Below the pieces are notes generated by a model, which saw nothing but the letters and a program-made list of their open reading frames with translations, ran no database searches and was not told where the DNA came from. From NCBI RefSeq assembly GCF_013697085.1, contig NZ_JACEFT010000011.1, forward strand, positions 1-64,000: a DNA stretch of 64,000 nucleotides, read 5' to 3'. Shown in pieces: positions 25,787 to 33,486 of the stretch. Each line of letters begins with the position of its first letter. The stretch's first letter is position 1. The position numbers and the translations under genes were made by a program. The stretch comes from Billgrantia kenyensis (GTDB lineage Bacteria > Pseudomonadota > Gammaproteobacteria > Pseudomonadales > Halomonadaceae).

Positions 25787-26921
25787 GGTCTACCTCCCGG
25801 GCCTGTTCAAGGACGGACAGGAACTTGTCGGCAATGGCGGGCCAGCGGCAGGAGTGCGTGCGCAGGCGCGCGGCTCTTCCCATTCGTGCGTAGCGGGCGG
25901 GTTGCTGGCTCAGGGTCACGGCGGCATCGCGAAATGCCTCGGCATCACCGGCGGTTACCGTCACGCCGTTGATGCCGCTTTCGATCAGCTCTGCGGCAGC
26001 GGCGTGGCGATAAGCCACCACGGCCAGGCCGCTAGCCATGGCCTCCGGTACCACGTTGCCCCAGGTCTCGGAAAGCGAAGGAAAAACGAACAGGTCGGCG
26101 CTGGCATAGTGGCGGGCCAATGCCTCCGGCGAGATGAATCCGGTGAAGTGCACCTCGGGCAGGGCTTTTTCCAGCGAGCGGCGTGCCGGACCGTCACCCA
26201 CGATGACCTGTACGATATCGGGGCGGGTGCTGCGCATGGCATCCAGGGTCTCGCGCAGCAGGGAGAGGTTTTTTTCTGCCGCCAGGCGACCCACGTGCAA
26301 TACCACCGGCGTGTGCTCATTGGCGCCCCAGCTTCGACGCAGCTCGCTTGAACGCAAGGTGGGATCGAGGTGCTGATGGTCGATACCTCGGCCCATGACC
26401 TCGAGGCGTTGAAAGCCCTGCCGCATGAGCCCCTCTGCCTGTTGTCGCGTGGGAATCAGGGTGGCCTGGCAGCCGTTGTGGAAGTGGCGCAAGGTGCGCA
26501 GCAGGGCAGGCGCGAGCCAGGACATGCCGTAATCGCCGCAGTAATGGTCGAAATTGGTGTGCCAGCCCGCCACCAGCGGAATACCCATGCGCCTGGCCAC
26601 ACGCCGTGCCGACCAACCCAACGGCCCCTGGGTCGCCAGATAGACCACGTCGGGGCGCTGCTTTCGCCACAGCCTCTGGATGCGCCTGGCAGCGGGCAGG
26701 CCGATACGTACGGCATGGTAGCCGGGTATGGCGAGGCCTCTAACGCGCAGCTCACTCTGCATGCCTGGCGTGCGCAGCGGAGCGTCAGCCTGGGGCGGAT
26801 GCGGGCGGATCAGCTGCAGCGCCAGGCCTCGCTTCTGCAATTCGCGGCTGAGCTGGTTGAGGGTATGAGCAACCCCGTTGATCTCGGGTGACCAAGTTTC
26901 GCTGACAAGACAGATTCGCAT
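25758..26921 (-). CDS. GT4 glycosyltransferase coupled to PAP2 phosphatase
   Basis: 387-residue GT-B enzyme. N-terminal RICLVSETWSPEINGVAHTL, acceptor-side GWHTNFDHYCGDYG, HVGRLAAEKNLSLL, IVGDGPARRSLEKALPEVHF and the EX7E stretch PSLSETWGNVVPEAMASGLA place it with the SqdX/MgtA/Agt-like GT4 enzymes that glycosylate diacylglycerol or phosphatidyl carriers. The start giving MRICLVSETWSP fits the family and follows GAGGG; upstream in-frame residues are unlike the family. A four-unit PhoB-like array lies 60-99 bp upstream. Together this suggests phosphate-starvation glycolipid synthesis; the sugar donor is unknown. Confidence 0.87.
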   Translation of the reverse strand: MRICLVSETWSPEINGVAHTLNQLSRELQKRGLALQLIRPHPPQADAPLRTPGMQSELRVRGLAIPGYHAVRIGLPAARRIQRLWRKQRPDVVYLATQGPLGWSARRVARRMGIPLVAGWHTNFDHYCGDYGMSWLAPALLRTLRHFHNGCQATLIPTRQQAEGLMRQGFQRLEVMGRGIDHQHLDPTLRSSELRRSWGANEHTPVVLHVGRLAAEKNLSLLRETLDAMRSTRPDIVQVIVGDGPARRSLEKALPEVHFTGFISPEALARHYASADLFVFPSLSETWGNVVPEAMASGLAVVAYRHAAAAELIESGINGVTVTAGDAEAFRDAAVTLSQQPARYARMGRAARLRTHSCRWPAIADKFLSVLEQAREVDHETTRPCGV

Positions 26922-26980
26922 GGGGCCCTCGACGTAGGCTGAGCATACAGCTGCTGTAGGGTCAAGGGTGCAGTGCGGGG

Positions 26981-27020
26981 ATGACGTCAAGACGACAGTG
27001 TAATGATGAAGTCGTGACAA
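26981..27020 (-). promoter_or_regulatory. Four-unit Pho box upstream of GT4-PAP2
   Basis: On the minus strand the units TTGTCAC, TCATCAT, CTGTCGT and ACGTCAT begin at 27020, 27009, 26998 and 26987, each exactly 11 bp apart. Three match CTGTCAT/C at five or six of seven positions and the phase is perfect over four units, the layout of tandem PhoB dimer sites. It lies 60 bp upstream of the GT4 start at 26921. Confidence 0.65.
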
Positions 27021-27185
27021 GACGCTTCATTGCAATATGTCGAAGTACCACCGAGTGGAACAGCTTGCTTGTCATTGGTGCATCACGGGGATAGCGGATT
27101 AAGCGCACTGGTTGCACGATGCGATGTGCATAGCGGTGGATATCTGACCGTACCTCAATCTGTCTTCCTCTGGATGTTCAACAGG

Positions 27186-27214
27186 ACGTCAAATGACCGT
27201 CACCTGACTGTCAT
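27186..27214 (+). promoter_or_regulatory. Three-unit Pho box reading toward phnX
   Basis: ACGTCAA (27186), CCGTCAC (27197) and CTGTCAT (27208) are spaced exactly 11 bp. The last is an exact PhoB half-site, and the middle one matches five of seven positions, six if the final T/C alternative is allowed. The array points right, toward the toxin-like remnant and phnX, about 400 bp downstream. A possible -10, TATACC, lies at 27238. Confidence 0.55.
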
Positions 27215-27301
27215 GCGTGTGGGTGAAGCTTCTCATGTATACCAGATTGACCGGCTTGCCGCGTTGCCTGCATGGCACATTCGAAACCGGAAGTGTCTGG
27301 T

Positions 27302-27588
27302 GACCGGCATGTGTCGCCGGGGACTTTTTCCTTGCTGGAGGATCGCTGGCTGTTGCTGATCATTACTTCCTCTCTGAGCCCAGCCCACTCCGCATCTGCT
27401 TTTCCCACTTTTACGAAGAACCCAAGACCCGCAGCTTCATCAATTATCCCGGCAAGCTTACCGAAGTGAAGAGTTCCCGCATTGAGAGTATCGGGCACCT
27501 GGACATTGCCGTGATGGAGCGATTGCTAAACGCGGTAGATGAAGCCTTGTCCGCCATGCGTGTGAACGATTGCCGTCCCGCCGTTTGA
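27302..27588 (+). pseudogene. Possible remnant of a PemK/MazF-type toxin gene
   Basis: A frame open from the stop at 27299-27301 to TGA at 27586 has no credible start codon or ribosome site. Its C-terminal part reads YPGKLTEVKSSRIESIGHLD followed by IAVMERLLNAVDEAL. This resembles the end of PemK/MazF-family toxins, where a basic SR(I/L) stretch is followed by IGxL and a final helix. The N-terminal part is not recognisable, and no antitoxin frame was found beside it. Most likely a decayed gene; it could also be chance. Confidence 0.3.
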
Positions 27589-27610
27589 TATTGCGATAGG
27601 AGAGAGCGTC

Positions 27611-28429
27611 ATGAAATACCGTACCCCGGAGCGACTCGAAGCCGTCATCCTGGATTGGGCTGGCACTGTAGTGGACTTCGGCTCCTTCGCCCCCACTCAG
27701 ATCTTTGTCGAGGCTTTCGCCGAGCTCGGCGTCGCGCTCAGCCTGGAAGAGGCCCGCGGCCCCATGGGTGTTGGCAAGAGGGACCATATTCGCATGCTCT
27801 GCGACGATCGGTTAATCGCCGCTCGCTTCGAGGAAGCTGTGGGACACGCTCCCTCCGATGAAGACGTTACGGCGCTCTACGAACGCTTCATGCCGCTTCA
27901 GATCGCCAAGATCGGCGAGCACTCGGCTCTGATCCCCGGCGCTCTTGAGGCCATCGCTGTTCTGTGTGAACAAGAGATGAAGGTCGGATCCTGCTCGGGC
28001 TATCCCGCCGTGGTGATGGAGCAGGTAGTGGTGCGCGCGAGGGAGCAGGGCTTTGAAGCCGACCATGTGGTGGCCAGCGACGAGGTGCCCAACGGGCGCC
28101 CCCATCCGTCCCAGGCACTGACCAATGTAATCGCCCTTGGCATCGAGGACGTGGCCGCTTGTGTCAAGGTGGACGATACCCTGCCGGGCATCTTGGAGGG
28201 ACGCCGGGCTGGCATGTGGACCGTCGGGTTGACCTGCTCCGGCAACGCCATGGGGATCAGCTACGAGGCCTACAGGGAGCTGCCCGAAGCTGTTCTGGAG
28301 ATGAAGCGCTCGTCCATCGAGAGGCATTTTGCCCCTGCTCAGCCGCACTTTCTGATCGACACAATCGCCGAATTGCCAGGTGTAGTTAAGGAAATCAACG
28401 CTCGCCTTATGCGTGGCGAGCGTCCATGA
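27611..28429 (+). CDS. phnX: Phosphonoacetaldehyde hydrolase (phosphonatase) PhnX
   Basis: 272-residue HAD-superfamily enzyme that splits phosphonoacetaldehyde into acetaldehyde and phosphate. The nucleophile motif is [16 protein letters not shown] (DWAGT, Asp nucleophile), and the Schiff-base lysine lies in [31 protein letters not shown] is motif II, and [20 protein letters not shown] carries the late acidic pair. GATAGGAGAGAG precedes the ATG. PhnX normally acts after the 2-aminoethylphosphonate transaminase PhnW, which is not in this window. The gene sits between the Pho-like array and the second phn transporter. Confidence 0.95.
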   Translation: MKYRTPERLEAVILDWAGTVVDFGSFAPTQIFVEAFAELGVALSLEEARGPMGVGKRDHIRMLCDDRLIAARFEEAVGHAPSDEDVTALYERFMPLQIAKIGEHSALIPGALEAIAVLCEQEMKVGSCSGYPAVVMEQVVVRAREQGFEADHVVASDEVPNGRPHPSQALTNVIALGIEDVAACVKVDDTLPGILEGRRAGMWTVGLTCSGNAMGISYEAYRELPEAVLEMKRSSIERHFAPAQPHFLIDTIAELPGVVKEINARLMRGERP

Positions 28430-28585
28430 ATGACGAATGGATCTGTTCAACCATGACATAAATTCTTCAGTTTTGTTTCGGTTTTGTTGGGAAGGGAGGT
28501 AAGAGGTTGATTTGTCGAATGCAGTGCAGTGAGTTGGACGAAAAATGCTCGATCATCGCCGGCTTAATTCACAGCAATGAAATCA

Positions 28586-28595
28586 TCTAGACAAG
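28586..28595 (+). promoter_or_regulatory. Candidate PhnF operator upstream of phnC (copy 2)
   Basis: CATCTAGACA (28584-28593) matches eight of ten bases of the TGTCTAGACA palindrome that lies on the phnF start codon (32305-32314), with TCTAGA at its centre. It is about 83 bp upstream of phnC in the 246-bp gap after phnX. A weaker pair of Pho-like units (CTTTCAT 28624, CTACCAC 28635) follows in 11-bp phase. HutC-type GntR regulators bind palindromes of this kind. Confidence 0.45.
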
Positions 28596-28675
28596 TTGCG
28601 GTCATCCGAGCCGGGTACTCTTGCTTTCATACAGCTACCACATGACGCCATCAAATGTGGCAAGGGAGTCGACCA

Positions 28676-29491
28676 ATGCTACGTGTGGGAAATGTCAGCA
28701 AGAGCTATGGAAAGTCCCGAGTGATCCGTGATCTCAGCTTCGATGTTCCGGAGGGCCAGATGGTCGGGGTCATCGGCCGTTCTGGTGCAGGTAAATCGAC
28801 GCTGCTTCGGATGGTGAACCGGCTTACCGATGTCTCCGGTGGGCGCATTGATTTTGGCGGGCAGCCGGTCAGCCGACTCAAAGGTAAGGCGCTGAGAAAA
28901 TGGCGTGGGCAAACCGCTATGATTTTTCAGCAATTCAACCTGATTCCTCGCCTGGATGTTATCACCAACGTATTGATGGGCCGCATTGCTCATCATGGGA
29001 CCGTGCCCTCCATGTTCAAGCTGTTCAGTCGCGAGGAAAAGGCCCAGGCCATCCAGGCACTGGAGCAGCTGGACCTGGCGGACAAGGCGCTGCAGCGTGC
29101 GGGAAACCTGTCGGGTGGTCAGCAGCAGCGGGTCGCTATAGCTCGGGCCATGATGCAGTCCCCTCGCATCATGCTGGCCGATGAGCCGATTGCCTCTCTG
29201 GATCCACGCAGCGCTGCCATGGTGATGGACGCACTGAAGGAGATCAATCAGTCCAGGGGCATCACGGTAATGTGTAATCTCCATTCCCTGGAAACAGCGC
29301 GGCAGTATTGTGATCGCGTCATTGGCATGCTGCATGGCGAGAAGGTCTTTGACGGCCCCCCTTCCCAACTAGATCACGATACGGTTCAGCGCATATACGG
29401 CGTTAATGATAATGAGAAAGCGGTGGATGAGACAGTAACTTCTGCTGAAGTCTGGTCCCGAAACCCTCCTTCAGCTCCTGCATACGCATAA
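28676..29491 (+). CDS. phnC: Phosphonate ABC transporter ATP-binding protein (copy 2)
   Basis: 271-residue ATPase with Walker A GRSGAGKST, Q-loop AMIFQQFNLIPRLDVITNVL, signature LSGGQQQRVAIARAMMQSPR, Walker B IMLADEPIASLDPRSAAMVM and switch VMCNLHSLETARQYCDRV. The ATG at 28676 follows AAGGGAG; the in-frame ATG at 28655 would add seven unrelated residues. It opens a run continuing through phnD, two phnE genes, phnF and the C-P lyase genes without a clear terminator. Confidence 0.94.
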   Translation: MLRVGNVSKSYGKSRVIRDLSFDVPEGQMVGVIGRSGAGKSTLLRMVNRLTDVSGGRIDFGGQPVSRLKGKALRKWRGQTAMIFQQFNLIPRLDVITNVLMGRIAHHGTVPSMFKLFSREEKAQAIQALEQLDLADKALQRAGNLSGGQQQRVAIARAMMQSPRIMLADEPIASLDPRSAAMVMDALKEINQSRGITVMCNLHSLETARQYCDRVIGMLHGEKVFDGPPSQLDHDTVQRIYGVNDNEKAVDETVTSAEVWSRNPPSAPAYA

Positions 29492-29532
29492 TTAAATCAA
29501 CTGTAACTTGTCAAACTGACTGAGAGAAAATC

Positions 29533-30447
29533 ATGATTCATACTACACTCAAGCGCGCTGCGGCTTCCGCTCTGCTTTTTCCTCTTGCCATAACGGCAGC
29601 TCAGGCTGACTGGCGAGGCAACTACCCTGTCGTGACTATCGGTGCAACCACCGCGGAAAGTCAGGCGGCAACTATCGACCGTTTTCAGCCCTTGGCCGAC
29701 TATTTCGAAGAGCAGTTGGGCGTCCAGATGCAGATTCAGCAGGCCAGCGACTACTCCGCAGTTGTTCAGGCGCTGACGGCCGGACACGTGCAGCTGGCAC
29801 GCCTTGGTGGCTCTTCCTATGCGGCGGGCTGGATCGACAGTGACGGAGGCGTCGAGCCCCTGGTGGTCCCGGCCGAGCTGGATGGTGAGCTGGGCTATCA
29901 CTCCGTGCTGATCGTCCGCTCCGACAGCGAGTTCGAGAGCATCGACGACCTGCAGGGCAGGTCGCTGGCCTGGGCCGACCCCAACTCCACCTCCGGTTAT
30001 CTGGTGCCGCTGGTCAGCCTGCGGGAGGACGGTATCGAGCCCAATGACTTCTTCGGCAATACCGTATTCTCGGGCGGCCATGAGCAGAGCGTTATCGGCG
30101 TGCTGAATGGCTCTCTGGACTCGGCCTTCACCTGGACATCCCGCGGTGACAATACCGGCCAGCTGCGCATGATGATCGATCGCGGCATGCTGGATCGCGA
30201 AGATATCCGCGTGATCTGGGAGTCTCCGCTTATTCCCAACCCGCCCTATGTGGTGAACGGTGCGCTGCCGGAGGAGATGAAGCAGGAAATCGCCGACTTC
30301 TTCATGACCCTCCACGAGAAGCGTCCGGATCTGGCAGACGCCGCAGCGTCAGGCCGCACCTCGGGTTTCGTGCCTGCCACTCATGAGATGTATGAGCCGA
30401 TCCTTGGCGCCGTGCAGGAGCTTCGCGACTCTCGCCGTCAGCGTTGA
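29533..30447 (+). CDS. phnD: Phosphonate-binding periplasmic protein (copy 2)
   Basis: 304-residue PhnD. The signal peptide spans residues 1-24 (SALLFPLAITAAQA). The mature protein contains VVTIGATTAESQAATIDRFQ, LARLGGSSYAAGWID, LAWADPNSTSGYLVPLVSLR and FSGGHEQSVIGVLNGSLDSA, the pattern of PhnD proteins encoded with C-P lyase. This makes it the most likely general phosphonate receptor (2-aminoethylphosphonate and relatives). It is followed by a GC-rich hairpin and the permease genes. Confidence 0.93.
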   Translation: MIHTTLKRAAASALLFPLAITAAQADWRGNYPVVTIGATTAESQAATIDRFQPLADYFEEQLGVQMQIQQASDYSAVVQALTAGHVQLARLGGSSYAAGWIDSDGGVEPLVVPAELDGELGYHSVLIVRSDSEFESIDDLQGRSLAWADPNSTSGYLVPLVSLREDGIEPNDFFGNTVFSGGHEQSVIGVLNGSLDSAFTWTSRGDNTGQLRMMIDRGMLDREDIRVIWESPLIPNPPYVVNGALPEEMKQEIADFFMTLHEKRPDLADAAASGRTSGFVPATHEMYEPILGAVQELRDSRRQR

Positions 30448-30470
30448 AAACACTCCCTCTAGCGGGTAGT

Positions 30471-30492
30471 CCGGCCGCCTGTCGGCGGCCGG
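30471..30492 (+). other. Hairpin between phnD and phnE (copy 2)
   Basis: CCGGCCGCC (30471-30479) and GGCGGCCGG (30484-30492) form a 9-bp all-GC stem with a TGTC loop, 23 bp after the phnD stop. No U-run follows. It is likely an mRNA-stabilising element giving more binding protein than permease, as for ugpB and phnD copy 1. Confidence 0.6.
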
Positions 30493-30508
30493 GCTGAGGA
30501 AACTGAAG

Positions 30509-31393
30509 ATGTCACCACAGCATGGTCATCCGGGCTCCGGTGCCTGGCAGGACTTCTGCGCCCAACAGCAGCGGGCGAGGGTCGAACAGTATCGCGTCTG
30601 GATGGTGGGAAGTGGAGTATTTCTTGCACTCTTCCTGACCTCGGCCTATCTGAGCCACTTCAGCCCCGGACGTATCGCCGAGGGGGTGCCAAAGGTTCAT
30701 GAATATATCGTCAAGATTCTTCCAGAGCTTGGGGTCACGACGTTTCGTGACGATATGGCGTACTGGTTCTACGCCTTTCCCGACTGGGTGAAGCTGCTTG
30801 GCGAAACGCTGCTGATGGCCTATGTGGCCACGCTGCTCGGTACCTTGGGCGCCCTTGTCCTGGGCTTTGTGGCAGCGCGCAACGTCGGGCCCAGTCGCTG
30901 GCTGACGGCGCTGTCTCGGCGCCTTTTGGAAGTGGCGCGTACCGTGCCTGATCTGGTCTATGCGCTGATCTTCGTGTTCGCCTTCGGCCTGGGCCCCCTG
31001 GCCGGGATTCTTGCCATTGCCGTTCACTCGATGGGAGCGTCGGGCAAGCTGTTTTCGGAGGCGATCGAAAATGTTGACCTGAAACCGCTGGATGGCCTCA
31101 AGGCGGCGGGGGGCAACTGGGTGCAAGGCATGCGTTTCGCCGTATTTCCGCTGGTTCTGCCCTCGCTGGTTTCCTACACACTGTGGCGATTCGAGATCAA
31201 CGTCAGAACCGCCACGGTCATGGGAATCGTGGGTGCTGGCGGCATCGGGCAGGAGCTGATTACCGCCATTCGCATGCTCTATTACGAAGACGTCAGCGCA
31301 CTGATCTTGCTAATCGTGATTACCGTCTCCCTTACCGACATGGTTTGCGAACGCATTCGTCACGGGTTTATCGGCAAGGAGAACCTCTCATGA
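30509..31393 (+). CDS. phnE: Phosphonate ABC transporter permease (copy 2, first subunit)
   Basis: 294-residue PhnE permease with a cytoplasmic N-terminus of about 30 residues and six helices. Segments include LGETLLMAYVATLLGTLGAL, LEVARTVPDLVYALIFVFAF, ENVDLKPLDGLKAAGGNWVQ (ATPase contact) and [33 protein letters not shown] precedes the ATG. The stop overlaps the next phnE start. Confidence 0.93.
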   Translation: MSPQHGHPGSGAWQDFCAQQQRARVEQYRVWMVGSGVFLALFLTSAYLSHFSPGRIAEGVPKVHEYIVKILPELGVTTFRDDMAYWFYAFPDWVKLLGETLLMAYVATLLGTLGALVLGFVAARNVGPSRWLTALSRRLLEVARTVPDLVYALIFVFAFGLGPLAGILAIAVHSMGASGKLFSEAIENVDLKPLDGLKAAGGNWVQGMRFAVFPLVLPSLVSYTLWRFEINVRTATVMGIVGAGGIGQELITAIRMLYYEDVSALILLIVITVSLTDMVCERIRHGFIGKENLS

Positions 31394-32238
31394 TGCGATT
31401 GAATCAGCATGGCATCTCGACGCTGGAAGCTGCGCAGCGCTACCCCGAGATATTCTCCGTACGTTGGCGACAGCGTGCCATGCAGAGCCTGGCCTGGGGC
31501 TCGGCCCTGGCCGCTCTGCTCTATGGACTGGTGATATTCGATTTCTCGCCCGTGCGCATCTGGAACGGCATCGGCCAATTGGGCATGCTGGTGCGCTTCA
31601 TGGTGCCGCCGGCCACCGCCCCCAGCGTGGTCTGGGAGTTTCTTCAGGCGATTTTCGAAACGTTGGCCATGGCCTTCCTCGGTACCCTGTTTGCGGCCCT
31701 GCTGGCCATTCCCTTTGCCTTCCTGTCGGCACGCAATGTCTTTCGCTTTCGGCTCGGTCGTTTCGGGGTGCGTCGTGGCATGGACTTCCTGCGCGGCGTG
31801 GATCAGCTGGTCTGGGCGCTGGTCTTCGTGCGTGCGGTAGGTCTTGGGCCGCTGGCCGGGGTGTTGGCGATCATCATTTCCGATATCGGTACTCTGGCCA
31901 AGCTGTTCTCGGAAGCGGTGGAAGGGTGTGACCGAAAGCCTGGTGAAGGGGTGGCCGCCAGCGGTGGAAATACTCTGCAGTGTACTCGTTTCGGCATTCT
32001 TCCCCAGGTGCTGCCGATGTTCATCTCGTCGACCCTCTACATCTTTGAGTCCAACGTCCGCAGCGCCACCATTCTGGGTATCGTCGGTGCCGGCGGCATC
32101 GGTTACCAGCTGTCCGAGCGCATTCGTGGCCATCACTGGGAAGAGGTTGCCACCATCCTGATTCTGATTCTGGTCACGGTTTACCTGATCGATTGGGTAT
32201 CCGGAAAAATCCGTGGTCGCCTGATCGAGGGGGAGTGA
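31390..32238 (+). CDS. phnE: Phosphonate ABC transporter permease (copy 2, second subunit)
   Basis: 282-residue PhnE permease starting MMRLNQHGISTLEAAQRYPE. Segments include FETLAMAFLGTLFAALLAIP, FAFLSARNVFRFRLGRFGVR, GMDFLRGVDQLVWALVFVRA and [20 protein letters not shown]. The ATG at 31390 overlaps the preceding TGA (ATGA) and follows AAGGAGAAC. Longer in-frame starts inside the first phnE are rejected. It ends 65 bp before phnF. Confidence 0.93.
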   Translation: MMRLNQHGISTLEAAQRYPEIFSVRWRQRAMQSLAWGSALAALLYGLVIFDFSPVRIWNGIGQLGMLVRFMVPPATAPSVVWEFLQAIFETLAMAFLGTLFAALLAIPFAFLSARNVFRFRLGRFGVRRGMDFLRGVDQLVWALVFVRAVGLGPLAGVLAIIISDIGTLAKLFSEAVEGCDRKPGEGVAASGGNTLQCTRFGILPQVLPMFISSTLYIFESNVRSATILGIVGAGGIGYQLSERIRGHHWEEVATILILILVTVYLIDWVSGKIRGRLIEGE

Positions 32239-32303
32239 TCTCCCCTGGCCAAGTGTGATCACCCATTGTTGAGCCGTTGGTTGCCAAGGAGGCGTCATTC
32301 AAC

Positions 32304-33038
32304 ATGTCTAGACAAAAAGAGCCCCCCGTCTATCGCCAGCTGGCGGACACGCTGACCGATCAGGTGCGGCATGACTTCGCCGCCGGGGACCTGCTGCCCT
32401 CCGAAAGCGAGCTGGCCGAGCGCTTCGGAGTCAATCGCCATACGGTGCGCCGTGCGCTGGATGAACTAGTGACGGCGGGGCTGGTGACGCGGCATCAGGG
32501 GCGCGGTACCCAGGTGGTGGACCGGAGGCTCGATTATCGGCTCAGCGCGGGCAGCAAGGTCACCCACAATCTGGCCGAGTTGGGCATGCCCAGCGAAACG
32601 CACTGTCTGTCGCAGAACCTCGAGCTGCCGCCCGGTGCCATCGCCCAGCGCTTTGCCCTGCAGCAGCAAGGCTGTCTGTTGCGTGTGGAGACGCTGCGCT
32701 ATGTGGAAGGAGCTCCGCTGGTGCGGATCAGTCACTGGTTCGATCCCAGGCGAGTACCGGCATGGCGCGAGCGCTATCGGGGGGGCTCCACTCGAGCGTT
32801 CATGGACCAGCACTATGGGTTGCGCCTGAAGCGTCGCCAGGCACGTATCGAAGCGTTGGCCGCCGGTGCGGACGATTCACGCTGGCTGCTATGCGCCCAG
32901 CATGCGCCGCTGCTGCAGATCACCAGCGACAACATCGATTCGACCGGTGCCCTGGTCGAGGTATCAGTGAGCCGTGCTCGCGCCGATAGGTTTTCATACC
33001 ACATTGATTTTCCAGACTCTGTGAAGGAGATGTCATGA
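32304..33038 (+). CDS. phnF: GntR-family (HutC-type) regulator PhnF
   Basis: 244-residue repressor. The N-terminal winged helix (residues about 9-75: YRQLADTLTDQVRHDF, LPSESELAERFGVNRHTVRR, LVTRHQGRGTQV) is the GntR signature; residues 90-240 form the UTRA effector domain (LFVRVETLRYVEG-like core, FMDQHYGLRLKRRQARIEAL). The ATG at 32304 follows AAGGAGG by 11 bp; a TTG at 32277 is rejected. Codons 1-4 contain a perfect TGTCTAGACA palindrome, so the protein probably represses itself. Its stop overlaps the phnG start. Confidence 0.93.
   Translation: MSRQKEPPVYRQLADTLTDQVRHDFAAGDLLPSESELAERFGVNRHTVRRALDELVTAGLVTRHQGRGTQVVDRRLDYRLSAGSKVTHNLAELGMPSETHCLSQNLELPPGAIAQRFALQQQGCLLRVETLRYVEGAPLVRISHWFDPRRVPAWRERYRGGSTRAFMDQHYGLRLKRRQARIEALAAGADDSRWLLCAQHAPLLQITSDNIDSTGALVEVSVSRARADRFSYHIDFPDSVKEMS
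32305..32314 (+). promoter_or_regulatory. Palindromic operator overlapping the phnF start codon
   Basis: TGTCTAGACA is a perfect 10-bp palindrome beginning at the second base of the phnF start codon. Its core recurs upstream of phnC copy 2 (28584-28593). A repressor bound here would block its own transcript and the C-P lyase genes behind it. That PhnF is the ligand is inferred from position and from the known preference of HutC-type regulators for similar palindromes. Confidence 0.5.
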
Positions 33039-33484
33039 CGGATTCCCAACGTCGCCAGCGCATTCTGGCACTGACTCCCTGGGAGCGTCTCGCCGAGCAC
33101 TGGGAGCGCCTGGGAATTCGCCCCGGGTATCGCTGCGTGCGGGGCCCCGAAGTTGGTATGGCCATGGTGCGTGGACGCATGGGGGGCACCGGCCGGGCGT
33201 TCAACCTGGGGGAGATGACCCTGACCCGGGCAAGCGTCCAGTTGACCGATGAAGTCGTCCCCGATGCACCGCTGGGTCACGGCTGGGTGAAGGGGCGCCA
33301 TGCCCGCCACGCCGAGCTGATCGCCCTGGTGGATGCCTGTGCCCAGCGTGGTGACTGGGCGGTGGCCATCGATGAGGGGCTGGTGGCGCCGTTGGACGCG
33401 GCGCTGGCCGTCGAACGTGACGCACATGGGCGGCAGGCTGCCGCGACCCGCGTCGATTTCTTCACGCTGGTGAGAGGGGAGTGA
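33035..33484 (+). CDS. phnG: C-P lyase subunit PhnG
   Basis: 149-residue subunit of the C-P lyase core complex (PhnGHIJ). RILALTPWERLAEHWERLGI and GEMTLTRASVQL followed by GHGWVKGRHARHAELIALVD are the PhnG hallmarks. With PhnH and PhnI it attaches the phosphonate to ribose 5-triphosphate by displacing adenine from ATP. The ATG overlaps the phnF stop (ATGA) and follows GAAGGAG. Confidence 0.95.
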   Translation: MTDSQRRQRILALTPWERLAEHWERLGIRPGYRCVRGPEVGMAMVRGRMGGTGRAFNLGEMTLTRASVQLTDEVVPDAPLGHGWVKGRHARHAELIALVDACAQRGDWAVAIDEGLVAPLDAALAVERDAHGRQAAATRVDFFTLVRGE

Positions 33485-33486
33485 CC

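Larger units (their letters stand above)
26922..27610 (+). other. 689-bp intergenic region holding two Pho-like arrays and a gene remnant
   Basis: The region between the GT4 gene (leftward) and phnX (rightward) is less GC-rich than its surroundings. It contains a leftward Pho-like array (26981-27020), a rightward one (27186-27214) and the toxin-like remnant (27302-27588). Short open frames such as the one from 27030 have no recognisable product or ribosome site. Nothing else was recognised here. Confidence 0.6.

Noticed and set aside
27030..27359. 109-codon open frame in the gap upstream of phnX
   Set aside because: No ribosome site, no domain, crosses the Pho-like array, and ends without coding character.
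28398..28423. ACGCTCGCC/GGCGAGCGT hairpin at the phnX stop as a terminator
   Set aside because: A good 9-bp stem, but it lies inside the coding end and is followed by no T-run; function uncertain.
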